64,000 bases of DNA from Agaricus subrufescens (GCA_029945375.1 CM057065.1:1736001-1800000); one strand, 5' to 3'. Positions 1 through 12,100 are shown, counted from the stretch's first letter. Made by a program: numbers and translations. The notes: generated by a model from the letters alone, not told the origin.

Positions 1-43
1 CACTTGAAACACTTGCGAGGGACTTTAGTAGGGTTTTTGGACC

Positions 44-50
44 TATAAAA
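44..50 (+). promoter_or_regulatory. TATA box of the cysteine-rich secreted protein gene
   Basis: TATAAAA lies 54 nt upstream of the ATG at 104. That is a usual distance for a strongly transcribed fungal gene with a short 5' leader. The assignment rests on the motif and its position only. Confidence 0.5.
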
Positions 51-103
51 CCCCCGCTCTTCAAAGGAAGTATCATCGGTCCAGCCAGCAAATACCTACT
101 ATC

Positions 104-753
104 ATGTTCAAAGTCACCCTCTCTGCTATCTTCGTTCTGGCTGTCCAGGCAGTACTCGCCCAAAATCATGGTGTCGGGGCTCCTTGTGACACTATGACTG
201 GCTCGGTAGGTCCTTGTTTTCAGCTATATAGCCATTAATATTAACGTGACACATCCAGACTTGTGCGTGTTCTAATAAGTGAAGTTGAACAGATTGGACT
301 CATGATAGGACAATTTCTACATAGGCAATGACGGACTCATCTGCTGCGAAGCCACTCCCAAGCAAGGCGTGTACGTCTTTCAACAATCTTCCACCCGAGG
401 CATTCAAGGACCTGATCAATTTAATTTTAGTTGCTATGATGGAGACAAATGTCCCCCGAAGTTTTTGATGAAAGGAGACTCTTGTAAGCATCTTTACCGG
501 CCAAATCGTTATCCTTACTGAGTCCTATCTTAGGCAACGGTTTTTTCGGGCCCACGGGTATATGTAAATATGTTTCTTGGATACTTCTATATCCTGTCTT
601 ATTTGTGCGATCTCTCTCTTTTCAGGCTTCCCCGGTCTTAAGTGCTGCCCTGTCAAAGACATAACCGACATCTTTGTGTAAGTGTTCATTCGACAAGTAT
701 TTACCATTGTACTGATGCATTCACTTAGTTGTGCCGACAAATGTCCTGCGTAA
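104..753 (+). CDS. small secreted cysteine-rich protein with two tandem repeats
   Basis: I do not recognise a named family. Spliced from exons 104-209, 325-370, 431-483, 534-557, 626-677 and 729-753, it gives about 101 residues. Residues 1-19 are a clear signal peptide (hydrophobic core, A-x-A-like end before QNH), so it should be secreted. The mature part has ten cysteines in two repeats: C28-x13-CC-x8-C-x5-C and C69-x13-CC-x10-C-x3-C. Both have Gly at the same three places before 'GL-x-CC', and both end in D-K-C-P. One intron sits in phase 1 at the same Gly of each repeat and another in phase 2 at the Val just before the fourth Cys of each repeat. This supports the splice model and points to internal duplication. 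A disulfide-knotted effector-like or wall-associated role is only a guess. It has too few doublets to be a class I hydrophobin. Confidence 0.72.
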
Positions 754-854
754 ATACTCCATGAAGTAATCGATTTGGATTTTACCGATCCTTACAATAG
801 CTGACAATTCGTACACGGCATCTGTATCAAATATTGCTACTGGAAAATTCTAGT

Positions 855-1940
855 CTAAGCCTTCTCTTTGGCCACCGCATCCGCCATCAACCCAAGCGTT
901 TCAAACTTCCATTTCCACCTCTGCACTCCCGTTGGAGGCTCTCTACAAGTGACAGCACCCTGCCTATCAATCCAAACACTTTCCAATCCCAACTGATGCG
1001 CAGCCTCATGATCATGAGTCAAACTCTGTGCGACAATCAACACCTTCTCCTTAACTTCTTCCGCACTCAACCCCAAATTGCCTAACAATGCGGGATCGGT
1101 CCTGACACACTCCAATATGGTATGGAATCCGCCTAAAGCAGGTTTGTAGCATTTTGTATCTTGAGCGGTAAGAACGAGTGAGAATGGTGATCGAGAATTC
1201 GGGGTTTCTTGGGGATGCCAGTATTTCGCATACGCTGGTTTTTGTTCATCGGCGGCGGAGACAGCAGATGTGGTACTTGAAGAAAGAGGATTCGTATAAA
1301 CTGCGAGTTCCTCAGCGTTTGAAGCAGGGGATCCGGTTGACAGTTTAGTGTGAGTGTACCGGAAGGAATCAAGATCGACGTTGGAAAGTACGATCAACTT
1401 GTAATCCTTCGCGAGCTCATGGAGAGCGGCTGAGCTGTCAGGAAAGATTGACCAGTCTTTAACAGATTTGCCAAAGTTTACATGGTGGTTTGCATCAGAA
1501 GAGGTGTTAGCCGCAGATGATCCGGCACTGGTAGCGGCAGTCCCGCCAGTGGAGGTGGCAGCACTACCATCAAGAGTAGATGCAGCGGAACCCGCATTTC
1601 CGGCCTGCGCTTTCAACCTAGCTTCCAAAGTCTCGGAAAGTTTGGCAAGGAGGTCGGAGTAAAGCATTTCAGGGAACTGTGTCTGTAGATCATGCTCGAC
1701 TGCCGCAAATGCTGCCAGGATCGCTTTACGATCCCAGTTTTGACTGTCGGAGTACTTTTCGAAAAGAGGCTTGAGTCCTTCGTATATACCGGTTTCCCAA
1801 TCCTATTAGATTTCTATTAATCGTGTGCCCATGTATCAAGATCAGAAGGACAAAAGCCGGAAACGTACAGCGAGGGTACCGTAAACATCGAATACCAGGA
1901 CCTTGAAATCAGTCAACTTGGGTTGCGAAGCGGAAGCCAT
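855..1940 (-). CDS. haloacid dehalogenase-like hydrolase (type II HAD family)
   Basis: The short first exon encodes MASASQPKLTDFKVLVFDVYGTL, which holds HAD motif I: nucleophile Asp in FDVYGT. A short intron near 1804-1870 leads into the main exon. Motif II is the Ser of 'VLSNVD', the motif III Lys is in 'KCYKPALGGF', and the acidic region near 'THDHEAAHQLGLESVWIDR' is motif IV-like. Such proteins hydrolyse small organic substrates, classically 2-haloacids, but the natural substrate is unknown. A stretch rich in Ala, Ser, Thr and Gly (about 40 residues) interrupts the cap region and looks like a lineage-specific insertion. The start was chosen because the motif I exon begins there. The gene is transcribed toward the cysteine-rich gene. 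Confidence 0.85.
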
Positions 1941-2768
1941 GTCTTATGTTTCAGAGAGGATGTAGCTATGTAAGAGCGTGTGCTGAACGTCCACTGAGTG
2001 GCAGAAGGTGAATTTATCGAAGTTGAGGAGAGCATCGGAGCCGATAGACATGATGTCATACCAACCTTCGATATGACTGATACTGTAAAATCGGTACCGT
2101 AGAAAGGATCCAAACCAAAGGTATTCAGGTTTCGAAGATAGAAGTGAAGAAGATGTCAACTAAATTTGTCCAGAACGCGGCGGTCCCATCACAAATGACC
2201 TCCTTCGGACATTTTCAGCCACCGGAAAACTCTAATTGAAATTCGTATTACAGGCTTATGCAAACAAGTATGGCCAGAAGGCAGGCAAGAGATGACAGAC
2301 CAGGGCGAGAAGTCGATACAGCGTGGGCGAGAAGTCGGTACAGCATGGGCGAGGAATATTAGCCTGAACTCAGGCCCACGGCATGTCGTGAAGTTGAGAA
2401 AATTTATCAACAGGCTGTCAGCCAAACGACAACGCATGCGGGTGCTGCGGGGAGTTGTGAGTCAAAGCTGCCCTTCACATGACAAGATCTTTTGTCATGG
2501 GTCGCCTCAGAGTTGGAGATCTACTCACCCCTGCATGAGCCCCTTGTGAAGACCAAGTCTTCGAAATCAATGGAGAAGTTACAGTCTCTATAGAGATCTT
2601 TGTTTGGGAGCGCAGCGTAATTAAGAATATCCTTCATGAGAGCATAGTATTGAACAAATGAACAAATGAAACAACTCTATCAGATTCAGCAACAAACAAT
2701 CGCCTATCCGACAATAACAGAATAAGCAAAAAAAAAAACAGAAAGAAAAAAACAACACCCATAAGTCA
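1941..2768. other. intergenic region between the HAD and ELYS genes
   Basis: Both flanking genes are on the minus strand, so this holds the 3' end of the nucleoporin gene and the promoter of the HAD gene. No coding signal was found. A short imperfect direct repeat ('gggcgagaagtcg' followed by a similar copy) lies near 2303-2350. Confidence 0.5.
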
Positions 2769-5393
2769 TCAATTAGTACGCTTCTTCCGGACCGTGCTAC
2801 TAGTAGCCTTCGCAGTCGGCTTCTTCTTCGCCCGTGTCGATTTCCTAGGCGACAAATCTCCATCCACACTCCCCGTAGAAACAGCACTCGTCAATCTACT
2901 CGACCTCCTACGCGTTTGAACACCCTCCGCAAGTTCATCAGCCAAATCCGATGCCGTCGACCCACGAGAAACCCGACCCGATTTACTTTTACCTAAACTT
3001 TTGCTACTGCGAAGTGGTGCAACGTGGTCCTCTTCTTCACCCTCAGGTTCTTCCATGAGTGAACCTGGAAGAGTTGGACGAGGAGAACTACGAAGACGTT
3101 TCGAATCTCTAGGTTCATTTATCTTTGACTTCGACTTTGGTTTTGTATTTGTAGTACTGCGCGGTGCAGTGCTACGAGTAGATAACGGTTTTCCAGAACG
3201 TGCTGTACGTCCAGGGACCTCAGATTCTTGCGCTTTAGCAGTAGGATGTTGTTCACCTCCGTCCATATCCTCATCTTCATCGTCATCGCTAAACGAACCA
3301 GGAACTTTTCGTTTCACGCTCGCGGAAACCGAGTCCGAAGCCAAATTTGTTTTGCGTTCTGTAGCGGTCCTGTTCCTCCCAACACTGATCCGAGAAGAGA
3401 TATTGTCAAAGATGGAAAACCCAAGGTCCTGCTGTTCTTCAGTAGGCTTCGGCTCTGACTTCTCACGTCGATCATCCACTTGTTCCGGCACTTCTTGAGG
3501 TAGATTCTCCTCTTCCTCCATGCGGTCATGTTCTGCTTCTGCTTCTGCTTCCTCTGGCTCTGGCTCTGGCTCTGGCTCTGGTTCTGGCTCCGGCTCTGGC
3601 CTTTGTACACCAGGACTTCCATTAGGCTTAGGCTGACTGGTTGGGAATATAGATTGCGCATGACCATTAGCTCTTGGAGGAGGCTTATAGAAAGCATTAG
3701 GTTGTTGGTTTGCAGACACAAAAGCATTGCTGGATGCCGGGGTAGGAATTTTGACACCGGAAAGTGGAGAGGAAACATGGGGTAGTGTGCCTAGCACCAA
3801 GCGACCAGCGGTATTGCTAAGCGACGGACGAGGAAGTGAACCGGGAGGACTAGTGAAACTAGTGAAAGGCATCGACGGACGGGGGAGCGAACCGGAAGGA
3901 CTAGTAAAGGGTACCGATGAACGAGGGAGCGAACCGGGAGGGGTAGTGAGGGGCATCGACGGTAAACTTTGGCGAGGGGCAGCTGGGGTAATTGCAGAAC
4001 CACCAAAGTTCTTACTCAGGGGCGAAACAGTGGGGATAGTGGGTAATGTGGACGCTGATGGTATAGGTCCTCCAAATCTGGGCGCGTTAGCGCGTTCGGG
4101 AATAGTACGGGACGCAGACAACTTCGATGCTGAAGCCTGGACCTCAGAGGAACGTATCTCTTCCCATGACTGAGACATGTCAACATCTTCCCCAATTGAT
4201 GGTTTTGTGCCAGCCTTTTGTTGGACTCCAGATGCAGGGGAGGCGAGTTCCACGTCAACGTGGGCCCGCTCTACGGCAGGAAGAGCATCATACAGATCCT
4301 GGACCATTCTTGATCGTTCTTGTGCTTGTCGGCTGTTCTGACCCACTTTTAAGGAGGTGAACTCTCGGTCAATGCGAATGGTCTCAACATATCTGCCGAG
4401 TTGAATCATTCGCACACAGACTAGGTCTTGAAGCAAAGGTAGCGCGTCAACCGGAAGTGTAGTGGGAGGGCGAAGAACATATGAGTGAAGAATGGACTCC
4501 TCGAACTTTGAAAGCGGGAGACTTAGTAATTGCATCAGGGCAGAAGGCCTGGGCTTTGCTGAATACAAAGCATGAGAATCGAAGATGAAGGAGCGGTGAT
4601 TATACGTACGTGTAACACACCATTCCAGTATCCTTCGCATCAAACGTGGCCGGACTTCATTCGATTCATGAAATGTTCTTTGAAATTGCCACGCCTCCAA
4701 TAAACTTGAATCTGCCAGTGCGTAAATATACAGCTCAATGTCATCTGGTTCCATTAGAGGCGGTTTTGCTGTGCGGACATATCTCCGTATGAGGGCAGGA
4801 GCATCTGGCGATAAAGAGATAGCATGAAGAATTTTGGAGGCATAATCTCTATTCAGACGCGCATCTGCAAGGATGGAGACGCCGCGCTGTACCACTGTCA
4901 GGAACGCGTGCTAAGGCCAGCATACAAAGGAAAAGACCTACAGCGAGGTTGATGCCTGAATCTAGGTGCCAATAGGCATCCGCAAGGGTGGTGAACTGGG
5001 GTGGAAGACATTTCTGCATTGCAAACCTGTCCTCCCTCCCATCCTGGTGCCATTTGAGGAGAAAATAGACCAAGCAGTCTTTCTTGAGTGTGTCGTAGTT
5101 GGATTTTTCGATGGCCTCGAGGAGGTGAAGGAGTGTTTGTTCGTTGTGGGGGGGATAGAGAATATCGGGGGAACGAACGTTACCCGACTTCAAGAGAATA
5201 TCGAATATTAGAAGGTCATCGAGGTCGGCGCGACGTTGTTCAATTTCTTGGGGACGCGGTGTGCGCCACGCAAAATTGCCGAGGTCGAAGTAGGGCAGAT
5301 ATACAGAGCTGTGGGCGTGTTCAGCGGCCTGCAGGTAGAGTCTGTGAGCAAAACAGTCAGAGCGCGTGTCTGGAGCGGACTCACGTCTCCCAT
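2769..5393 (-). CDS. ELYS-like nuclear pore complex protein
   Basis: The N-terminal roughly 270 residues match the ELYS-like alpha-helical domain: 'YFDLGNFAWR', an Asp-rich 'LDDLLIFDILLKSGN', and later 'PALIRRYVRTAKPP' and 'AWQFQRTF'. ELYS anchors the Nup107/Y complex to chromatin and nucleates pore assembly. The first exon is probably just M-G-D from the ATG at 5393, joined after a short intron to 'AAEHAHSSVYLPYF'. A second intron lies near 4905-4935 and a third near 4557-4610. The C-terminal half is disordered: Pro/Ser repeats of about 14 residues (encoded at 3829-3961), an alternating Glu-Pro tract (encoded at 3549-3600), and a Lys/Arg-rich tail ending in RKKRTN that may bind DNA. I saw no classical AT-hook. 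The exact start is the weakest part. Confidence 0.78.
3549..3600. repeat. hexanucleotide repeat encoding Glu-Pro tract
   Basis: About eight near-perfect copies of GGCTCT on the plus strand encode alternating Glu-Pro in the nucleoporin on the minus strand. It is followed by degenerate GCTTCT units that encode Glu/Ala. This kind of repeat varies readily in length. Confidence 0.75.
3829..3961. repeat. 42-nt tandem repeat in the ELYS gene
   Basis: There are three copies of an approximately 42-nt unit. The first carries an extra 9 nt that duplicates 'actagtgaa'. Each encodes about 14 residues of the form 'TSPxGSLPRxS' in the disordered part of the nucleoporin. Confidence 0.7.
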
Positions 5394-5487
5394 GGCGAGC
5401 AGTAGGTCGCCGTTCAACCGTGCCCAACAAACTTAGTTCCATCGCTTATGTAACCAACAGTCCCACATCGAGTATCTACAAGTTGTG

Positions 5488-6684
5488 CTAGTGCTGGTGT
5501 TGTCTCCCACTCCCCAGCCTCGCTCCCAGCCGTCTGAAGTGGCTTATCTGCTCCCTCACCCTCACGACCTGGCCGTGTGTAAATGTATTCAGGCAACTGT
5601 CCTCGCCGTAATCCATAAAGTTGTCTAGCATTGGAATTGTCAATCTCCAGTCTCCCCAACGCTATCAAAACTCACGAATGGGGTCCATGCCAGTCGACGA
5701 CGGACATGATTTTCTCCCCTCGGGACAGCCATACCCCGGTTCTGCCTCGCTGGGCGTATCGTCGACCATGTCCCCAGGCTCAGCGCAACCACCCTGGAAC
5801 GTATGATACAACCCAAGCCAGTGGCCAACCTCATGCGTCAAAGTGCGGCCCCCATTATACGGCTCCGTCTTTCCCCCCGGGAGCGACGAATAGAGAACTA
5901 CCACTCCGTCTTCCTCAAGGTTCCCAACATCCTTCGGAAAGGTCGAAAACCCCAGTAACCCGGGAGGCTCGAGACTGTACTTGATCAGATTATTTCTACG
6001 AATGATACGAACGATATTACCGGCTCAGATAAACATTAAGATCACTGGGACCCCCCTGCCTAAGGTGCCGCTTCATCTCCGTTTGTTGCGTCCTAAAGGA
6101 ACCTTTTCAACGCCACCCACATTGGATAAGGCTCCACCTACGAGAGGGGCTTAACCCCGAACCAGTCCTGGTTAAAGGTCCGAGTAACATTTACAAGTCT
6201 GAAACTAATGTTCATCATCTGATAGTCGGCATTCAAGACGGCCATCTGCTGAACAATTTGAGAGTCCCTGCGCAATATATTAAAATCAGTTTGCAAGGAA
6301 GACTACTGAAGGGCGCTTACGACACATTTCCTCCTCCGGTTGTACCATCCGCGGCAATAACATGAACGTACATGTCGACGCTTACGGGCCCCCAGGAACC
6401 GGAAGTCTCGTTAGTCACGACCCTCTGATTTTGAAATTCGCCCTCGAACTTGATCAAATCCGGTAGAGAAATATTCTCGACACCACATCGCCTATAATTC
6501 CCAGCCGTTAACAGTCGACAAACCCAGCCGCTATCAAGCATACGACCGCTCACACAAATTCTTGATCATCAGCGCGGCTATCGTTACTGGTCGTCAGAGA
6601 CGCCGAGGCTCCCGATACTTCAATGACTCCGACCAGCAGAGCAGTCACTAACAACGAGCGGCTTGGAAAAGAGGGGATGATCAT
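5488..6684 (-). CDS. secreted zinc metalloprotease, M43 (pappalysin-like) family
   Basis: The zinc site is plain: 'HEVGHWLGLYHTF' supplies the HExxHxxGxxH motif, and 'HNFMDYGEDSC' supplies the Met-turn. The first exon, from the ATG at 6684, begins MIIPSFPSRSLLVTALLVG and is a signal peptide. The next exon starts 'RCGVENISL', the usual start of the mature domain. 'ISFRLVNVTRTFNQDWF' and 'GLLGFSTFP' match the family. At least five introns are needed. The one joining 'SDLN' to 'YSLEPPGLL' is best read as 55 nt (about 5980-6034), which removes an in-frame stop. The last joins 'DPI' to 'HNFMDY'. Length, about 290-300 residues, is normal for fungal M43 enzymes. It probably digests extracellular protein for nutrition. 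The ELYS start codon lies only 94 nt downstream of its stop. Confidence 0.88.
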
Positions 6685-7069
6685 GGTGATCAATACACCA
6701 TGCAAGAATTTCGTTCTTGCCGGTCCCGCATTATATGTGTATTCCGTACCTCAAACCAGACTGAGCCAAAATTCGAAAGAAAAGGAGAATCACTGGACTT
6801 TCGCACCCCCGAAAGAAGATCTCGAGACAGGGTTCCATCCGAACTAGCACGAAATATCGCCCATCCAGTAACTTGTAAAGGTTATTAGCCAAGCATGTGT
6901 TACACAGCCATTATTGGAAGTACTATCGTATTGAGCACGAAGCTGTTGTTAATTTCATTCTCAACAGTCCCATAAGTTTTGTCTTGAATTTTCGGGGTAA
7001 AAACGTTATATTATTCGCTGCCTAGCGGCAAGAGACAGATCAAGAAACGTATATCCTGAAGTGCGATGA
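6685..7069. other. intergenic region, metalloprotease promoter
   Basis: This AT-richer stretch lies between the kinase-like gene's 3' end and the metalloprotease start, both minus strand. No gene or distinctive motif was seen. Confidence 0.5.
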
Positions 7070-8636
7070 TTATGGACAAAAGCGAGCAAAGATACGAGAC
7101 CCGAAGCAAGTGACCCGATAAAAAAACAAGCGCACCGCAGGTACAACCTTGAACATAGGGTAATAGGAACATAGCCATCTGAGAAATGCTGTTCGGAGAG
7201 GAATACGCGGCTCCCTGTAAGCGTGCCATTTCTCGATAAATTCCGGTGAGAGACCCTTCCATCGGTCGTAAACCTCATAAACCTTGCTACCTCCTTGTTC
7301 TGTCCGATAGCATCCGTCTAAAACATCAGCAGGGATCTCAGGCAAGAAATCCTCCAAGAATTCCAACGCCTTGGTAGCACTGAAAATTTTAGGGCTATTC
7401 CGTGTTGTCATTCTGTCAAGAAATGGCGCCAACATCGGTACACGGCAGCATAAATGCTACCAAGTTTTCAGTGATAATGACTTAAGTGAGCAAAAAACCA
7501 GCGACGTTACCTGATATTCTGAACAAAAGACTTGCCCCAACGTACCCACATCGAATGCAAATGGATCATAATCAAATTCACCCTGCGATGTATCGTGCAA
7601 TTGAAACCCAGTGCCGAGCCACGACTCCTGATATGGCAGTCGGTATTGTGTTCGATCAGTCCCAGGTGGTAGCAGCATTGCGATGTCGAAATCGAAGAGG
7701 CAATACTGCAGTTGATCTGACAGCTGGAGTTGCATTCTTGGGCCACTCTTTTTATAATAGGTTTTGTCTGCGCCGGAGAAATGACTAACAAGAACGTTTT
7801 CAAGTTTTATATCCTATCGACAACGTGTTAGGTATGAGTACGTTGAATTCAAACAATATTTGAGGACGTACGCGATGAAGGATATTATGTTTATGTAGAA
7901 ACGCGAGCGCCTTTAGTTGCTCAGATAGAGTGTAATAATTAAAACCCTTGCCTTACCTTGACAAGCGAATGCATAATTCGAAAGCAATTTTGAATTGAGC
8001 CACCTTCAGGGTAGTATATGCAATCCCCCCATCTACCGGACCCATCGTTACCGGATTCAAATCCTGCACACAACGCACTCACTTACCTGGGCATGACGAC
8101 AAAAGAGTAAGGTCCATTTGGAAGCATATTCAGCACAGGAACGAGACAATTTTGTTCGAGCACCTTCAGATCCTGTGATTGTAGAAAGCTGAGTATTCTG
8201 TGTTCTTCGGAGTTGGTCACAATAAGTTTCACGACGGTATGATGAGATGGATTCTTGATCTCTTAAGCAAATGCTAACTTTCCCTATCCGATACCAATAG
8301 ATAAGTCATGTACGCGTCGACTACAAGAAGGCTTACATTAAAGATCTCCCCTGAGAGTTTGCCAGTATCGCCACATCCTGGGTTGTAGTAAGGAAAAGGG
8401 TAATCAATCTCTCCTGAGTGGGGGCATTCAAGAACAGGGTACGTGTTGGGCTGTAATTCATCCTCATATTCGACTTCCTTGCGCCTATACAAAGTGTAGC
8501 CGCGATGTTTGAACCATTCGACAGTGGAGGGCAAGTCCCAAAACGCGTAGTACTTTACTAGAGGAGTATAAGTGTGTTCTTCAAGTTCAGGAGGGAACGT
8601 GAATGGTATCGTGATTGTAGCCTGCAAATCCGCCAT
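7070..8636 (-). CDS. protein kinase-like protein
   Basis: Spliced exons give a kinase fold typical of many Agaricomycete proteins. 'HHTVVKLIVTNSEEHRIL' carries the ATP-binding Lys and likely the helix C Glu. 'CLVPVLNMLPNGPYSFVVMPR' is the hinge region, 'LAFLHKHNILHRDIKLENVL' the complete catalytic loop, and 'YCLFDFDIAM' stands where DFG belongs, with the Gly replaced by Asp. 'GEFDYDPFAFDVGTLGQVFC' matches the conserved helix F region. The N-terminal exon contains 'TVEWFKHRGYTLYRR', a common leader in this fungal group. The ATG at 8636 was chosen over an in-frame non-ATG codon just upstream. With Lys, HRD and metal-binding Asn present it could be active despite the altered DFG. Substrate and pathway cannot be told. 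It ends with a possible hydrophobic segment. Confidence 0.75.
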
Positions 8637-9176
8637 AAGCAAAGGGAAGAAGGTTCCGGACAGTTGACGGTGAACAAATTAAGCAACTACGCGCATGTAC
8701 GAACAAAGCAATCACGAGCCTATTAATCTGCGCGTCACTTTGTTTATGTCTGTGGGCGCACACCTCCCGGCGGGTTCTGGGTTCTTTCCAGCAAGGTGGA
8801 GACGCCAAGCGGGTGGTTCTTCGACTAGTTCCTTTTTTCCATGAATGGTTATCTAATTTTGACAGTTTGTGTCAGTCGCCTTCATGATTAGTGTTGCGTA
8901 CTACAGATCCACTCACCATAGCTGGTCGGGCCGGCAATCAAGAGCAATAGATACGAACCAGATCTGAGAACCGTATATGGTTCTTCTTTAACACTTCTGG
9001 TTCCTTTTTCGAGCTTTGTGATTATACCCTTGTTGTATTTTGAGAGACTATATATAACAAAAACCAAAGGCCATTGACCGACAACCCGAAATGTAGAGAT
9101 GTATCTAAATTGAATGTCTGCTCTATGCGGTAATCTAGATATGAAGTCCGAATCAACTACAATGCCCCCAAAACAA
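8637..9176. other. intergenic region, kinase-like gene promoter
   Basis: Both flanking genes are on the minus strand. No ORF with coding character and no repeat was seen. Confidence 0.5.
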
Positions 9177-12100
9177 TCAAGATGCTACTAAACGAGAAGT
9201 AACCTCCTCATTCACCTGCAGTGGCAAGTCAGACGGCTTGGTCCAGAACCGAACTGAACCATTATGGCTACCTGTAGCAAACATAAATGAATCAGGCCTG
9301 GCTTGATTCCAGGCAATGCAAGTAATATCTCCATGATGGACCTGCGGAAGTATATGGCGAAGCAAGACTCCAGACTCTGTTCCCCAAATAAAAATATCGC
9401 CCCCTTGAACTGCGTTAAAATCACAACGAATCGCAAACAACATTTCAATGACCTACTTTTTCCAGCACATAACACTAGCTCATGATTGTGCCCACCAAAG
9501 TAACTAGGACCTGTGAAATCAACCGCATTTTCTGGGACATATGTATGCCTACATGCGATTAATGACCAGTTGATCTCATAAAAAGAATGCAACGCGTACC
9601 GTAGAGTCAATCTTGACGACTCCCTTCCTAGATCATTTCCTTTGATTATTTCCAACTTCCAAAGCTGAGGCGGTGCTTCGTTCTCATAGCTGATCAATGC
9701 GACCAGTTCCCTCCGGTGCATCTCCACTAATGTGATACTTCGAACATCATTCAAGACTGGCACCTGGCTGTTTTAGACTCTTTCAACCCATTTGTCTTTT
9801 CATCCAGACCGGATAACGTACCACTCAAATTGTTGGGACTCCGTATTGAAGACTATCAGATAATTAAACCTTGTCCATTATGAATAAGTCCGGATAACGT
9901 ACCGATCAGGCGTTTCTCAGAACGAGATCTAGTCGGTTTCAGACCACTGGGAGACTGTAGAACGCGTCCAACGGCAAGTATACGTTTATCATCAGGAGTG
10001 ATGGCTACGTCGTGGATCTTGACAAACCCGAAATCAAATACAGCAAACTCCTAGAGGAACATACCGTTAGTTATACCCAAATTACTGACGTAACACGAAG
10101 TCCTGTACCTTTCCTGTGGTATCCTGAGCCTTTTGGTTAATCATCTAAATCAATATGTTCAACTTCACGACTCACCAATTGATAAATCTTATTCCCCTCG
10201 ATGCTCATGAATCCTGGATTTAGAATTAGAGTGTGTAGACATAGTGTATAGTGTGTGTCTCACTTTTATCACGATAGCACCAGCTAACAGCTTCAACTTG
10301 GTCGTCACGCCATATGGTTTTCTTACAAACACCATCCTAGAGTCATGTCAATGACCAAAATTGTTCACAGAAAAGTTACTCAACGTACCTCGGCCGTCCA
10401 AACTTTGATACCCTTAGTAACTTTTGTCAAAAGGTACTTCCCGCTAGGTGACCTATTGTGTGTCAGAAGTGCGTTCGTTGATAAAGAACATCATGATATT
10501 AACCAGGCAACTTGTCCCACGAACCCTCTAGCATGAGCCAGCACGCGGTGAGGAGTGAGGGAGTGCTGTCTTGATAATCAGCGATGTGTTACACTCAAGA
10601 AAACAAGATAGGGGCATACCCCGACTTTGAAGATCACGGATGTTCGATCCCAGCTATGTAATCTCAGCATTCACGACTATTTCACGCAACTGAACAAGCA
10701 TAATTACCTGGAAGTAGCTAGGTATTCTCCATTAGGAGAGAATTGCAAATGCCTGACCAACGCTGAATGGACAGGTATATCCTGTATAACTTCCAGTGTC
10801 CGCAGCCTAGCTGCTAGGTCCACTGGTCTAAACCTAGATCTCGTCGAAGGAGATCTCAACGCCGACGGACCCGTCGTCGACGCAGAACGTTTCAAAGGCA
10901 TCCTATTCGAAGTAATTTGAAGAGCATTGCTCGCCCTGATGATCCTATACGCATCTCTCCAACGCTGTTTTCCTGGACTAAGAGGCGACGACGTGCCGAC
11001 AAAGTGGTCTGGCCGGAAAATAGAGGATTCCCCAGGAGAAGACATCGAGGTTTGACTTCGAATTGGTGTACAAATTTCGGACGTCGGACTCTTTTCAGAG
11101 TTTGGGAGCTCGAACGAGTTCATTGTATATGCTCGATCATCTGGTGAAGTGCAACGGAAGCTGGGGCTTGGAATATCCCTATTAGAAACCGGGAGCGTGC
11201 TACTTTGATTATCGCCACCGAAGTATTGGGAGACATTGAAAAGTCCCCTTCGGAGTGCAGCAGCAGTGCAAAGACAAGGCGCTGCTAAGCTCGAGCCAAA
11301 CCTTTTGAACACTCGACGCGATAGGCGCAGCATATGACTCTCGAAAAAAGCCCCTGTGATATCCGCAAGAGCGTCATCGAGCCACTTCTTCCCTCTATAG
11401 TGTACAGAAACCCAACGCTCAGCGATGAGCCAGATCGACACCAGACCTAGACTGAACGAGGTTAAGACAGTCAAAACCAAGGTGATTGTCGACGTGATTT
11501 TACTCTAAAAGAACCAAAAACCCTCCGTTAAATGCGGTTTGAAGTCTATGGAAAGATGCCATCCCACCTGTTCAGATGCATAGGCGAAGATGCATAAGCC
11601 AAAAGAGAAGCATGCAACAGACAGAACGAGGAACACAAGAGGTGCCCTCTTGATCCAAATGAGTATCCACCAAGGGACACGATGTCCGGGAGAGCGGCTG
11701 CGTAGCGAAAATCAGAGCCATGCAGGGATAACAGTCATGGAAACTTACTATAATGCCTGTTTCCACGTTGACCCAAGGAGGCTGTTCACTACTGCCGCGA
11801 CGCCGAAGACCAACGATGAGAACCAAAAAGAGTTAACAACGGTGGTTAAGTGATTAGGGTCAAGTTGGTAGGAAAGCTGAATCGTCGTTGCCGTAACACC
11901 AGTGAATAACGTTGCAACTGCTGAAAGGTTGAGTAAATTTGAAGCCGCATGTTTCTGAGAGAATTGAATAATCGGCACGCCTAAAATGAAATTGATAATG
12001 ACATTTGCTGACGAAGCGAAAAGCAAGACGTACCGATTTGTATAAAAATTGAAAGGGTGGAAGTGATATCTTCAATATACTCCCCCATTTCGATTGATAT

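Noticed and set aside
206..324. A 4-nt microexon (259-262) with donor gtaggt at 206 in the cysteine-rich gene
   Set aside because: It gives an extra Cys and breaks the spacing. A single intron from 210 to 324 gives C-x13-CC exactly as in the second repeat, with the same intron phase.
5996..6020. A 25-nt intron in the M43 protease gene
   Set aside because: It is too short for normal splicing. A 55-nt intron using the donor after 'SDLN' restores the frame with a better family match.
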